Positions 51,984 to 60,665 of a DNA stretch of 64,000 nucleotides are shown here, piece by piece. The stretch's first letter is position 1. Every line of letters begins with the position of its first letter. The DNA is from Terriglobia bacterium (GTDB lineage: Bacteria > Acidobacteriota > Terriglobia > Terriglobales > Acidobacteriaceae). The position numbers and the translations under genes are program-made. The stretch lies in assembly GCA_021324365.1 (NCBI GenBank), contig JAJPJE010000053.1, forward strand, positions 25,462 through 89,461, given 5' to 3'. The notes below the pieces were generated by a model. That model worked only from the letters and a program-made list of their open reading frames with translations, had not been told where the DNA came from and ran no database searches.

Positions 51984-52373
51984 TTAGCTGCCAGAGCTGC
52001 GAGCGGCGTTCGCGCCCGAATTTGACGAGAGCACCAGGTCTGTATTCTTGAACTGAATTTGATCCAGAACATTCTGGCCATTAGCGGCTTGATGTGTCAC
52101 AACCGCTGGTGTCGAATAGGTTATTTTCGGCGTTACCATTTTGGCCGGAATTTCAGCAAGAGTTTTGTGTCCCTTCAGAATCGAGACTTGAACGCTCGGT
52201 CCGTTCCCTTGCCACTCCACTTTGTAATATCCGGGCTTCAACTGCGTTCCGTTCACTTCGACGGCGGTTGGTATTTGCAGCTTTTCACTGTTCTTTTCGG
52301 CGGCAACCGCGAATACCGGTAGCACCAGCGCGATTGCAAGCAAACTCAATACGAACTTAAATCGGAAAATCAT
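51984..52373 (-). CDS. Small secreted protein, acidobacterial type
   Basis: 129 residues from ATG 52373, which opens a clean signal peptide (MIFRFKFVLSLLAIALVLPV ending at about residue 24). The body contains VEVNGTQLKPGYYKVEWQGNGPSVQVSILKGHKTLAEIPAKMV, a beta-rich pattern like that in the secreted protein at 30603-31019. The C-terminus is Ser/Asn/Ala-rich. GGAGAAG upstream supports the start. Function unknown. Confidence 0.78.
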   Translation of the reverse strand: MIFRFKFVLSLLAIALVLPVFAVAAEKNSEKLQIPTAVEVNGTQLKPGYYKVEWQGNGPSVQVSILKGHKTLAEIPAKMVTPKITYSTPAVVTHQAANGQNVLDQIQFKNTDLVLSSNSGANAARSSGS

Positions 52374-52524
52374 TGGGCTTCTCCTACGGAGCAAAGATGC
52401 ATGTCATTGCTCTAAGGAAAAGGATGTCAACATCGGTAAAACAGATGCACTTTGTGACCAGACGAGAATTGCGCGTGACCATAATTTATGCTGGTCAGCG
52501 CAACTATTTCGTATTGCGAGTGTT

Positions 52525-53595
52525 TTACAACTCGGGAGTAGCGAGCACTTTGCCTTGCACGTCCCAGGCAAGGCGGAAGACGGCATTGTTCGTCGCGAGA
52601 ATTGCGGCGCGTCCCGAAGCAAAAGCAATTCCAACCAGATTCTGTCCCGCAACAACAAGCTTCGCCTGTTTATCTGGAGTAATCCGCACAATTCCGCGCT
52701 TCCCATTCAGGGAGGCAGCGAGGTACAAATTGCCTTCTTCGTCGAACGCAATTCCCTGCGGGCGGCCGAGGCCTCGGTAGAACACTTCCGCTTCACCGTT
52801 GGGCTGGATGCGATACACGGCGTCGTAGCTGGAGGTAGTGGGGCCAGTCACGTACAAATCGCCACTCGGGGAGAATGCCAGATGGTAGGCTGAAACGCTT
52901 GGATCGAGGGTGGCGAATACGAAGATCTGCGGCGGGCGCTCTCTGCCGATTTTGAAAATCGTTCCGCTACGATCGCCGACGTACAAATTTTCTTCTCTAT
53001 CGAATGCTATGCCCGTAGCGATCCCCATTCCCTCCGCATAGGCACTCATGGTTCCATTTCTGGCCACGCGATATACCGCTCCGTCATTCCGAGAAGAGAC
53101 ATACATCTGACCTTCGCGGTCGAAGGCGATGGAGGTCGCGTTCGTCATCTCGGTGAGGAACGGTTTTACGGTGTAGTTGGTGTCGATCTTGTAAATGGAG
53201 ACGGGAACCTTCTGGCCGCGAGAGCCCGAAAAGGTGACATAAATATTTCCTTCGGAATCCAGCGCGGGGTTCGTGACGGGATGCAGGTTTTCGGCGATAT
53301 TCACCGCAATCCGGATTTCTTCGGCGTTGCTGGCGCCAGCTTGAGTCGAGATGGTTACTGGACCGGAGGCGGCTGTCTCGGGAACGCGTGCGATGACAAA
53401 GTCGCTGGTGCTTACTACTACGGAGCCGGCCAGTTCTCCAAAGCGCACCTCGGGACGCTGCAAGTCGAGCCGGTTTAGAGCCGATCCGACGATCCGTACT
53501 TCGCCACCGGGCAGAGCGGCCGTGGGCTCCAGCGCCTGGATGTGCGGCAGTCCGTTAACGTTCTTCTTCCCCACCGAGCGATTTGCCGGGCCCAT
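52525..53595 (-). CDS. NHL/SMP-30-like beta-propeller with IPT/TIG domain
   Basis: 356 residues, without a clear signal peptide. Residues 20-105 resemble an IPT/TIG immunoglobulin-like domain (LEPTAALPGGEVRIVGSAL). The rest has five or more propeller blades with repeated A-F-D-x-E-G/E-N-L/M-Y-V elements (TSIAFDREGQMYVSS; TGIAFDREENLYVGD; QGIAFDEEGNLYLAA). Binds or hydrolyses an unknown ligand. Starts 9 bases after pgpA, so it is part of the rimO-yacG-pgpA operon. Confidence 0.87.
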   Translation of the reverse strand: MGPANRSVGKKNVNGLPHIQALEPTAALPGGEVRIVGSALNRLDLQRPEVRFGELAGSVVVSTSDFVIARVPETAASGPVTISTQAGASNAEEIRIAVNIAENLHPVTNPALDSEGNIYVTFSGSRGQKVPVSIYKIDTNYTVKPFLTEMTNATSIAFDREGQMYVSSRNDGAVYRVARNGTMSAYAEGMGIATGIAFDREENLYVGDRSGTIFKIGRERPPQIFVFATLDPSVSAYHLAFSPSGDLYVTGPTTSSYDAVYRIQPNGEAEVFYRGLGRPQGIAFDEEGNLYLAASLNGKRGIVRITPDKQAKLVVAGQNLVGIAFASGRAAILATNNAVFRLAWDVQGKVLATPEL

Positions 53596-53604
53596 AGTTC
53601 CAGG

Positions 53605-54123
53605 TTACTTGAGAATGCCGAAATGCAGTAGAAGCTGCATCACTGCCAGGGCGTACAGCCCCGCACCCACGTCGTCCACCACGATGCCCGTCCCTTCAGG
53701 CAGCTTTTCCAAACGCCTGATTGGGAATGGCTTCGTGATGTCGAGCGCCCTAAAAAGTATAAGACCCGCCAACATGCATTGCCAGTTCAACGAAGCGCCG
53801 ACAAAAGTCAGTAATTGGCCGGCGGTTTCGTCGATCACCACAATTCCGGGATCTTTCTTTCCTACGGCGCGTGCGATACGCGTGGCAGCAGGAATGCCAA
53901 CCACAGTCACGAGCGCCGCCAGTGCCAGGTTCACTGGAATCTGCACGCGGACGGGCAGGCTTCGGCCCAGAGCAAACCAAATCAGAGTTGTTGCAAGGGA
54001 AGCCCAGGTGCCGGGGCCGGGTTTTAGAAGTCCAGTTCCGAAGAATGTTCCTACAATCCAAGCCCATGCAGGGGCTGGGGTGATCCTTTGCGAACCGGAC
54101 TCAGTGATTTCGGCGGCGCTCAT
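53605..54123 (-). CDS. pgpA: Phosphatidylglycerophosphatase A
   Basis: 172 residues. Removes the phosphate from phosphatidylglycerol phosphate. Motifs: FGTGLLKPGPGTWASLA at the N-terminal catalytic loop and KKDPGIVVIDETAGQLLTF with the D-E metal site. Four helices; the C-terminus LPEGTGIVVDDVGAGLYALAVMQLL is the usual ending. Its start overlaps the yacG 3' end by 23 bases. Fits with plsY and gpsA further along the same strand. Confidence 0.95.
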   Translation of the reverse strand: MSAAEITESGSQRITPAPAWAWIVGTFFGTGLLKPGPGTWASLATTLIWFALGRSLPVRVQIPVNLALAALVTVVGIPAATRIARAVGKKDPGIVVIDETAGQLLTFVGASLNWQCMLAGLILFRALDITKPFPIRRLEKLPEGTGIVVDDVGAGLYALAVMQLLLHFGILK

Positions 54124-54367
54124 TCTGGTGTCGGTAAGCAGTTGTACCAGAACCAGAACCTTCCGGTCGAACTCGCGGGGAAGGGGATGGGGTAAAGTCC
54201 ACGCCCTCGGGATCGTTCACCGAAGTTGAAATCACATAACCACCGCTGGCCCAGCGTCCCAAATCAATCAGCCGGCAACGATCACTGCAAAACGGAAACT
54301 CAGGATCGGATCGCAGAACAATCTTCCGGCATGTGGGACAGCGCAGACTTAACACACGTTTCGCCAT
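54101..54367 (-). CDS. yacG: DNA gyrase inhibitor YacG-like zinc protein
   Basis: 88 residues. Four zinc-ligand cysteines: LRCPTCRK (C-x2-C) and FPFCSDRCRLIDLGRWASGGY (C-x3-C), the YacG signature. The second half is Pro/Ser/Arg-rich and disordered, longer than in E. coli. YacG binds GyrB and blocks its activity; in acidobacteria this role is inferred. Overlaps pgpA. Confidence 0.92.
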   Translation of the reverse strand: MAKRVLSLRCPTCRKIVLRSDPEFPFCSDRCRLIDLGRWASGGYVISTSVNDPEGVDFTPSPSPRVRPEGSGSGTTAYRHQNERRRNH

Positions 54368-54420
54368 GACGCGCCTTCTAAATATTTGGATGCTGCTGAT
54401 GGAACCGAGGTGCGGGAAGA

Positions 54421-55902
54421 TTAGAGCAATCGAGCCACCAAGTCATAATCGTGCGCCTCGGTGATCTCGCAACGATAGAAGTTTCCTGGCTGCGGGTCCG
54501 TAACTCCGGCAAAATCGCTGACATACACGGTGCCATCGATCTCGGGAGCGTGCATCTCGGTTCGTCCCTCCCAAAGTAGATCGCTTTCGGAGGAGGGTCC
54601 GGCGAGAAGAAGGTCGAACTCACGTCCAACCAGGGCCTTCTTACGCTTGCGGCTGATCCTTTGCTGAATTTGCATGAGCTTCTTGCGGCGACGTTCGATT
54701 TCGCGCCGAGGCAGCTTTTCATCCAAGGTATAAGCCCCTGCGCCTTCCTGGTCGGAGTAGGCGAAGGCTCCCATCCAGTCAAGTTGGGCTTGTTGAACAA
54801 ACTCGCAGAGCTGTTCGAAGTCCTGCTCGGTTTCCCCCGGAAATCCGACAATGAACGAACTTCGGAGCGTGACATTTGGAATCGTGTTGCGAATTTTTTC
54901 AATGGACTTCAAGAAGATTTCCGCGCCGGCGCCGCGCTTCATCCGTTTCAGGACAGCAGGGGATGCGTGCTGTAATGGAACGTCTATGTATGAGCAAAGC
55001 TTTTCGTTCTGCGCGATGGTATCCAGCAGCCGGCCAGTAATCTTATTGGGATAGGCGTACAGGAAGCGTACCCACTGTAGATCCTCAATCTGCGCCAGTT
55101 TCTCCAGCAGAAGGGCAAGGCCGTTTTTCAGATTCAAATCTTCGCCGTAGCAGGTCGTGTCCTGGCCTATGAGCGTGATTTCGCGAACACCCCTTTGCGC
55201 CAGGTGCTCGGCCTCAGCAATTACAGATTCGAACCGGCGCGAGCGGAATTTCCCGCGCAGCTGCGGAATGATGCAAAAGCTACAGGGATGATCGCAGCCT
55301 TCCGCGATCTTGATATAGGCCGAATACTTCGGAGTGGCTAAGACACGCGGCGTTTCTTCGTCGTAGAGGTAGTTTGGCAGATCGGCGACGGCGCCTTCCC
55401 AGTTCTCACGAGAGAAACGTCCCGCGGCTTCGCGCAAATCGCCTTCTGGGCGGCTGGTCAGGATATTGAAGGGAGAAGCGCCATTCGGTCGAGGCTTCGC
55501 CTGAATCCCAGCGGCTTGCAGGATGTTCTCCAACTCACCGGTTCCCACGACAGCGTCGACTTCGGGAATGTCCTTTTGAATATCGCTACGGAATCGTTCC
55601 ACCAGGCACCCGGCCACGATCAGCTTTTTCGCAGTGCCTGCCGTCTTGTGCTGGGCCATTTCCAGGATGGCGTTCACCGATTCCTGTTGTGCACTTTCGA
55701 TAAACGAGCAGGTGTTGACGACGATAATGTCTGCGCCTTCCGCTGTTGGGACAAGTTCGGCGCCAGCGCGAGTCAAAAAACCCATCATGACCTCGCTATC
55801 GACGAGGTTCTTGGGACAGCCCAGGCTGACAAATCCGACCTTGGTCTTTTTCTGTGCCTGAGTTTTGCTCTGGGGTACCTCAGTGAGTTTCAAATCGGAC
55901 AT
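54421..55902 (-). CDS. rimO: Ribosomal protein S12 methylthiotransferase RimO
   Basis: 493 residues. Order: UPF0004 domain (KVGFVSLGCPKNLVDSEVMMGFL, with three cysteines of the auxiliary cluster including VVNTCSF and VAGCLVERF), radical SAM domain with C-D-H-P-C-S-F-C (C-x3-C-x2-C), and a C-terminal TRAM domain (GREFDLLLAGPSSESDLLWEGR ... GNFYRCEITEAHDYDLVARLL). An insert of about 40 residues between the UPF0004 and SAM domains (GASPFNILTSRPEGDLREAAGRF) is longer than usual. GCPKNLVDSE separates it from MiaB. First gene of the minus-strand housekeeping run. Confidence 0.96.
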   Translation of the reverse strand: MSDLKLTEVPQSKTQAQKKTKVGFVSLGCPKNLVDSEVMMGFLTRAGAELVPTAEGADIIVVNTCSFIESAQQESVNAILEMAQHKTAGTAKKLIVAGCLVERFRSDIQKDIPEVDAVVGTGELENILQAAGIQAKPRPNGASPFNILTSRPEGDLREAAGRFSRENWEGAVADLPNYLYDEETPRVLATPKYSAYIKIAEGCDHPCSFCIIPQLRGKFRSRRFESVIAEAEHLAQRGVREITLIGQDTTCYGEDLNLKNGLALLLEKLAQIEDLQWVRFLYAYPNKITGRLLDTIAQNEKLCSYIDVPLQHASPAVLKRMKRGAGAEIFLKSIEKIRNTIPNVTLRSSFIVGFPGETEQDFEQLCEFVQQAQLDWMGAFAYSDQEGAGAYTLDEKLPRREIERRRKKLMQIQQRISRKRKKALVGREFDLLLAGPSSESDLLWEGRTEMHAPEIDGTVYVSDFAGVTDPQPGNFYRCEITEAHDYDLVARLL

Positions 55903-55976
55903 GCGGTTTGTTTATTTTATCAGGTACAGCCTAGTCGGCATTGATTTCGGTATCCGGCACTCCTAGCATCGCAAGC

Positions 55977-56306
55977 ATGTGGAAGCCGTCCAAAATCGAT
56001 GGTGCCGGACTGATCGTCTTGGCCGTTGCATTGATTTTCGGCACAACGTTACTTCCAGCCTACCGTTCCCGATGGCGTGAATTTAGGGCCGGTGACAAGA
56101 CTTTCGCATTCTAATGCCGGACAAACCAAAGGCCGAGCGGACTCAATTCGAATTTGCCGGCATGAAGGTGGAGTCGCAAACTTTCTCTGCATGGGGTGAA
56201 ACCGGCCTCTACACTGTCGGTTACTCTGAGTTTCCAAAAACGTCTCCCGGCAGAGGCTGTCGAAAAGCTACTTGACACTTCCAGCGGCCTTGCGCAGGAC
56301 GACTAG
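55977..56306 (+). pseudogene. Decayed gene for a secreted protein
   Basis: ATG 55977 opens MWKPSKIDGAGLIVLAVALIFGTTLLP, a signal-anchor-like start, then runs into TAA about 45 codons later. Downstream, two further frames carry coherent pieces: ILMPDKPKAERTQFEFAG, then SQTFSAWGETGLYTVGYSEFPK, and after another shift LPAEAVEKLLDTSSGLAQDD ending at TAG 56306. Together they resemble a small acidobacterial family in which an F-x-x-x-M-P-G-x-P element is followed by Y-x-V-x-Y-x-D-x-P. At least two indels break it. Sequencing error cannot be excluded. Confidence 0.55.
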
Positions 56307-56591
56307 AAAGTTGTGTCCACTGAAAAGCTGTAGAAACATGGATTTTCAGGTCGGCAGCGTAGAGCCATCCTCCATAATGGTTTTCAAGCTCATCAGAGAA
56401 CGTATCTTGTAAATTGCCGCTCGTATCAATTGTTAGCGGTGCAGGGCAAAGGTCCCGACGATGTAAGCGTTGCGAAGTTTCTTGATTCTTTTGACTTCAC
56501 CCCAATCCAATGAACCGGACCTGTACTTTAGAGCGGCGATAACCAGATCCCGCAAGCACATCCCCCAGTAAGCCGTGCTATAACTCCGGTC

Positions 56592-57518
56592 ATGCCGACG
56601 CGCCAAAAGGCGATACGCCTGTTTCAATTCTCGGGGATAACCGTATACCTGCATTGGTCATGGTTCCTGATTGCGATTTTCGAGATCAATGGCCGCAACT
56701 CCAGCTACACGTCCTTCTACTGGAATGTTCTCGAGTACCTGGCTCTTTTCGTGATCGTGATGCTACATGAGTTCGGTCACGCACTGGCATGTCGGCAAAC
56801 CGGGGGGACGGCAAACCAGATTGTTTTATGGCCGCTCGGCGGTGTCGCTTATGTCGATCCGCCCCCGCGGCCGGGTGCAGTGCTTTGGAGCATTGTCGCT
56901 GGACCACTGGTAAACGTAGTGCTTGCCCCTCTTCTTTATGCGGTCGCGTTTCTCGGCAAATCGACTGGCTGGTGGCTGCTATTTCCGAACCTGCACGAGT
57001 TGTTGCGAGCCGTCTTCTGGATTGACCTCGTGCTGCTAGGATTCAACATCCTGCCCATTTACCCTCTCGATGGCGGAAAGATTCTTTGGTCTTTGCTGTG
57101 GTTTGTTCTTGGCCGCGCCCGCAGCCTTATGGTTGCAACACTCCTTGGCTTCGTCGGCGTCGCCGGTTTTGTACTCCTGGCGATCTACATCCGTTCGGTC
57201 TGGTTCGGCATTCTCGCCGGCTATCTGCTGATCAATTGCTGGGGAGGCCTGCAACACGCTCGCGCACTGGTGAAGATGGCGAAACTACCGCGCCGGCACG
57301 AGTTCGGTTGTCCACGTTGCCAGCAGTCACCACCAGCAGGCGAGTACTGGAAATGCGGCAAATGCGGACAGGCATTCGATACGTTCGCCACCAATGCGGC
57401 GTGCCCGTATTGTTCAACCCAATTCCCGGTGACGCGATGTCTCGATTGCGGCGGACTAAGTCCGATGAGCGAATGGGCTGCACAAAGGTATGCAGTGGCG
57501 ATGCCGTCGCAGAGTTGA
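56592..57518 (+). CDS. M50-family intramembrane metalloprotease with C-terminal zinc ribbons
   Basis: 308 residues. HEFGH at 59-63 in a membrane helix provides two zinc ligands and the catalytic glutamate; the third ligand is the aspartate of NILPIYPLDGGKIL (D160). About six membrane helices. The last 70 residues form a cytosolic cysteine-rich module: CPRC, CGKC, CPYC and CLDC pairs, two zinc-ribbon-like knuckles, unusual for this family. Site-2-type proteases release membrane-bound regulators; a substrate is not evident. AT-rich gap of 285 bases before it holds no supported gene. Confidence 0.92.
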   Translation: MPTRQKAIRLFQFSGITVYLHWSWFLIAIFEINGRNSSYTSFYWNVLEYLALFVIVMLHEFGHALACRQTGGTANQIVLWPLGGVAYVDPPPRPGAVLWSIVAGPLVNVVLAPLLYAVAFLGKSTGWWLLFPNLHELLRAVFWIDLVLLGFNILPIYPLDGGKILWSLLWFVLGRARSLMVATLLGFVGVAGFVLLAIYIRSVWFGILAGYLLINCWGGLQHARALVKMAKLPRRHEFGCPRCQQSPPAGEYWKCGKCGQAFDTFATNAACPYCSTQFPVTRCLDCGGLSPMSEWAAQRYAVAMPSQS

Positions 57519-57527
57519 TCCGGTCTG

Positions 57528-58568
57528 CTACTTTGCAAACTCATATCCCTGCTTTAGCTCGCACCGATACGATTTCGTCTGATCCTTTGCCACAGAAACC
57601 TTGCAGTTGGCCCAACTGAGGCAGAGATCTGGGCCAATCGGAAACACGACGGGCTCTTTGTTTACGTTGGCTTCGATACTCAAGCCATCCGCCTCCGGAG
57701 GCAGGTTAAAGTTCAGAGCCCGGCCGAAAATTACCGGATAGAGATCCAGATTCACGTCGCTGACCATGGGGTGGACCACTTCGGCTTCCACCAGGAACGT
57801 GGTCGTGTCGGACCAGCCAATAGCAGAAACCGTCATTTTGCGCCCGTCATCGGAGAGGCTGTTGGACAGTATGCGCGTAAAGGCGCACGGGCCGGAGATG
57901 CAAGACACTCTCGCATTATGGAACCTGTTACCAACTCCGGCATCGAGGGTTATTCCGCCTACAGCCGCTTTCCACTTACTGCCGGGAGAGCACGGGACCT
58001 GCCCGTTACAGGGCACGTTGCCCTTGTTCACCACCTGAAAAGTTCGCACAGCGCTGCCGGTATTGTCTTCCGTGGTTGTCTGGATTGAATATCTCACCAC
58101 GATGTTCGAAATCTCCGTCAGCGGACCTTTGGGAGTTTCGGGCGTAGGCTCGTGAAGTGGCGTTAAATGACCAATCACGATCTGGCCGTCCGCTTTTTCC
58201 TGCAATTCTGCAGGCTTGTAGTCCGGATGACGGAAGTAGAAGGTGATCGGGGCACCCTTCTTCACGCCCGGTTCAATGCTGATCCGGAAGAATCCCAATT
58301 CGTTCGACTTCGTCTCACCAAACGAACTGCCGCTGACGGCGGTAATCGTTACATCAGCGATTGGCTGCTGTTTCTGCGGATCGGGATCATTTTTCAGTAC
58401 CGAACCGTCCATCGAGACGGGCGGCAACAACTCGGGTTTCCGCGAATGGAGCTTCAGAAACACCGCTCCGGCTATACCAAGGGCGAGTACCAGCGCAGAC
58501 GCCCAGATCGCCAGCTTCTTTCCGAGCGACCAACGGACCACTTTCGGACTTTCAACATCGGTTTTCAA
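57528..58568 (-). CDS. Membrane-anchored protein with carboxypeptidase-regulatory-like domain
   Basis: 346 residues. Basic cytoplasmic N-terminus, one membrane helix (about 18-38, LAIWASALVLALGIAGAVFL), then a CarboxypepD_reg-like fold (about 62-130: ADVTITAVSGSSFGETKSNELGFFRISIEPG ... FRHPDYKPAEL). The C-terminal 200 residues contain six cysteines, probably disulphide-bonded (VPCNGQVPCSPG, SCISGPCAF). Function unknown. Convergent with the M50 protease, 9 bases apart. Confidence 0.8.
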   Translation of the reverse strand: MKTDVESPKVVRWSLGKKLAIWASALVLALGIAGAVFLKLHSRKPELLPPVSMDGSVLKNDPDPQKQQPIADVTITAVSGSSFGETKSNELGFFRISIEPGVKKGAPITFYFRHPDYKPAELQEKADGQIVIGHLTPLHEPTPETPKGPLTEISNIVVRYSIQTTTEDNTGSAVRTFQVVNKGNVPCNGQVPCSPGSKWKAAVGGITLDAGVGNRFHNARVSCISGPCAFTRILSNSLSDDGRKMTVSAIGWSDTTTFLVEAEVVHPMVSDVNLDLYPVIFGRALNFNLPPEADGLSIEANVNKEPVVFPIGPDLCLSWANCKVSVAKDQTKSYRCELKQGYEFAK

Positions 58569-58666
58569 ACTTCCACACTATCGTCGAAACGGGCCGAAAA
58601 TCAAGGCGCGACGTCCTTCACTGAACGCCCAATCCGATTTAGATTTACATCAGGGAGCTTTATCGA

Positions 58667-60040
58667 GTGAGCCATCATAAGCTTTCGCGCCGCGAAATGA
58701 TCAAGCTGCTTTCGGGCGCGAGTTGTGCGATCGGGCTTGGGGGTCCAAAAATGTTTGCACAAGGCTCCAGCGGCCAGCCGAATGTCTGTGGCGCGCCCGC
58801 TCCGACTGTAACAGCACTGACCCCTGACGACGATCCATTGCTCGATGAAATCGAAAAGGCGACATTTCAATACTTCCTGGATCAAGCCAATCCGCAAACT
58901 GGTCTGGTGAAAGATCGGGCAAACGTTCGGGCGGCCGAAACCAATAACATTGCCAGCATCGCGGCCACTGGTTTCGGACTGACAGCGCTCTGCATTGGCA
59001 GCCAGCGCGGATACATTTCTCTGCCTGACGCCCGCACACGTGTGCAGGCCGCGTTGCGTTTCCTTTGGAAGAAGGTTCCGAATCATCGCGGTTTCTTTTA
59101 CCACTTCGCCGACATCAACACTGGAGAGCGCCAATGGGACTCCGAAGTCTCCTCTGTCGATACGGCGATCCTGCTTTGTGGCGTTCTCTCCTGCCACGAA
59201 CATTTCTTGAACACCGAGATTCGCGCACTCTCTCGCGAGATCTTCAACCGCGTCGAGTGGACATGGCTTTCAGAGGATACGCCTCTTCTCCCGCACGGCT
59301 GGTTGCCGGAAATCGGTTTCCTTCCGTACCGCTGGGACTACTACAGCGAACTGATGATGATGTACTTGCTGGGTCTGGGCTCCTCGGTCTATCCGTTGCC
59401 CACTGAGACATGGAAGGCGTGGAAACGAAGAACCTTTGAGTACGACGGCCTGCGTTACATCGGATCGTTTGCACCCTTGTTTGTGCATCAGTATTCGCAG
59501 GCGTGGTTCGATTTTCGCGGTAAGCGCGACGCGTACGCCGATTATTTTCAGAATTCCGTGATTGCGACTGATGTCCATCGTCGTTTCTGCCTGGAGTTGT
59601 CGAAAGAATTTTCGGACTACAGTGACGACCTCTGGGGGATCACCTCCTCGGATTCTCAGAATGGATACGTCGCTTGGGGAGGTCCGCCGCAGATGGGGCC
59701 GATTGACGGGACTGTAGTTCCGAGCGCATCGGCTGGTTCGTTGCCTTTTCTCACTCAGCCCGTGATGCGGGTGTTGCGCACAATCCGCACGAAGTACCCG
59801 GGGGCCTGGTGCCAGTACGGATTTGTGGATGCGTTCAACCCACTGAAAAACTGGTATGACAACTACGCTGTTGGAATCGATACGGGGATCACACTTCTGA
59901 TGGCCGAGAACGTCCGCACCGGATTTGTCTGGAAGACGTTCATGCAGAACAAGGAAGCGCAGCGCGGCATGCAACGCGCAGGGTTCGCACCCTACTCAAG
60001 CCCTACACCGGCCCCTAGTCCGCAGAAGGTGGCTGGCTGA
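58667..60040 (+). CDS. Secreted glycoamylase-like hydrolase (GH144-type, beta-1,2-glucanase candidate)
   Basis: 457 residues. Tat-type signal SRREMIKLLSGASCAIGLG, so export in folded form is likely. LLDEIEKATFQYFLDQANPQTGLVKDRA opens the alpha/alpha-barrel typical of PF10091. Later motifs include WDYYSELMMMYLLGLGS, LWGITSSDSQNGYVAWGGPP and GIDTGITLLMAEN. Characterised relatives (GH144) cut beta-1,2-glucans. GTG 58667 is the start, with AGGGAG at good spacing. The C-terminus is Pro/Ser-rich. Divergent from the membrane protein at 57528. Confidence 0.88.
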   Translation: MSHHKLSRREMIKLLSGASCAIGLGGPKMFAQGSSGQPNVCGAPAPTVTALTPDDDPLLDEIEKATFQYFLDQANPQTGLVKDRANVRAAETNNIASIAATGFGLTALCIGSQRGYISLPDARTRVQAALRFLWKKVPNHRGFFYHFADINTGERQWDSEVSSVDTAILLCGVLSCHEHFLNTEIRALSREIFNRVEWTWLSEDTPLLPHGWLPEIGFLPYRWDYYSELMMMYLLGLGSSVYPLPTETWKAWKRRTFEYDGLRYIGSFAPLFVHQYSQAWFDFRGKRDAYADYFQNSVIATDVHRRFCLELSKEFSDYSDDLWGITSSDSQNGYVAWGGPPQMGPIDGTVVPSASAGSLPFLTQPVMRVLRTIRTKYPGAWCQYGFVDAFNPLKNWYDNYAVGIDTGITLLMAENVRTGFVWKTFMQNKEAQRGMQRAGFAPYSSPTPAPSPQKVAG

Positions 60041-60296
60041 ATCGAACAACACGAAGGTAATAGGATCCGCAGAATTGCTCACCAAACGGATAGTGCCGAC
60101 TATCCGTTCAGATAGGCGAGTTGCATGAATTGTCGTTCGAGCGCCAGCTAATGGCAACGATCGGGTGCGTTTTGCCGTCCATTTCCAGCCTCTTTTTGTG
60201 CTGTCTCAAGTAAAACCAAGCACTTACAACGGGAGGAAGCCGGCGGTATCTCTGTGGTCCCTCACGTGCAGATACAAAGGGTACTTGAGGGTGATT

Positions 60297-60575
60297 ATGA
60301 AAACTATCGCTAAGTACTCTCGTAACCTGAAAGCAATGGTCCTGGTGGGAACCATGGCTCTGATCGCGATCAGTGCAGTTGCACAGCAGGAAGTCGATCC
60401 TGACCACTTCGACGGCAACGACAATGCCGTAGTGCAGAAAGCTTCAACGGCGAAAACTCACAAGCAGGTCGTCGCGAAGCAGAATACAAACGCCGCACCG
60501 AAGCAGCAGGTTCGCGAAACGAAGCTGGCCAAGAAATCGAATGGACCGAGAGTTGTAACCGTCGCTGCACACTAA
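60297..60575 (+). CDS. Small secreted basic protein
   Basis: 92 residues. Signal peptide about 1-30 (NLKAMVLVGTMALIAISAVAQ). The mature part is Lys/Gln/Ala-rich (AKTHKQVVAKQNTNAAPKQQ) and disordered, ending NGPRVVTVAAH. GAGGGTG precedes ATG 60297. No domain recognised. A perfect 15-bp hairpin follows. Confidence 0.72.
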   Translation: MKTIAKYSRNLKAMVLVGTMALIAISAVAQQEVDPDHFDGNDNAVVQKASTAKTHKQVVAKQNTNAAPKQQVRETKLAKKSNGPRVVTVAAH

Positions 60576-60602
60576 TCCTTTTGTGCGCCACCTAGCGATG
60601 GT

Positions 60603-60646
60603 GTCCCACATCTGCCGCGGGAATGGCAAGCCGGCAGATGTGGGAC
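60603..60646. repeat. Perfect 15-bp inverted repeat
   Basis: GTCCCACATCTGCCG and CGGCAGATGTGGGAC pair perfectly around a 14-nt loop, in the short gap between the small secreted protein and the convergent aldo/keto reductase. No T-run follows on either side, so it is not a classical terminator; it may still end transcripts or be an extragenic palindrome. Confidence 0.7.
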
Positions 60647-60665
60647 GCAGTAGTTTGCTAGCGTC

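Noticed and set aside
56433..56654. 73-codon minus-strand open frame overlapping the M50 protease start
   Set aside because: Overlaps a clear gene by over 60 bases and shows no recognisable feature.
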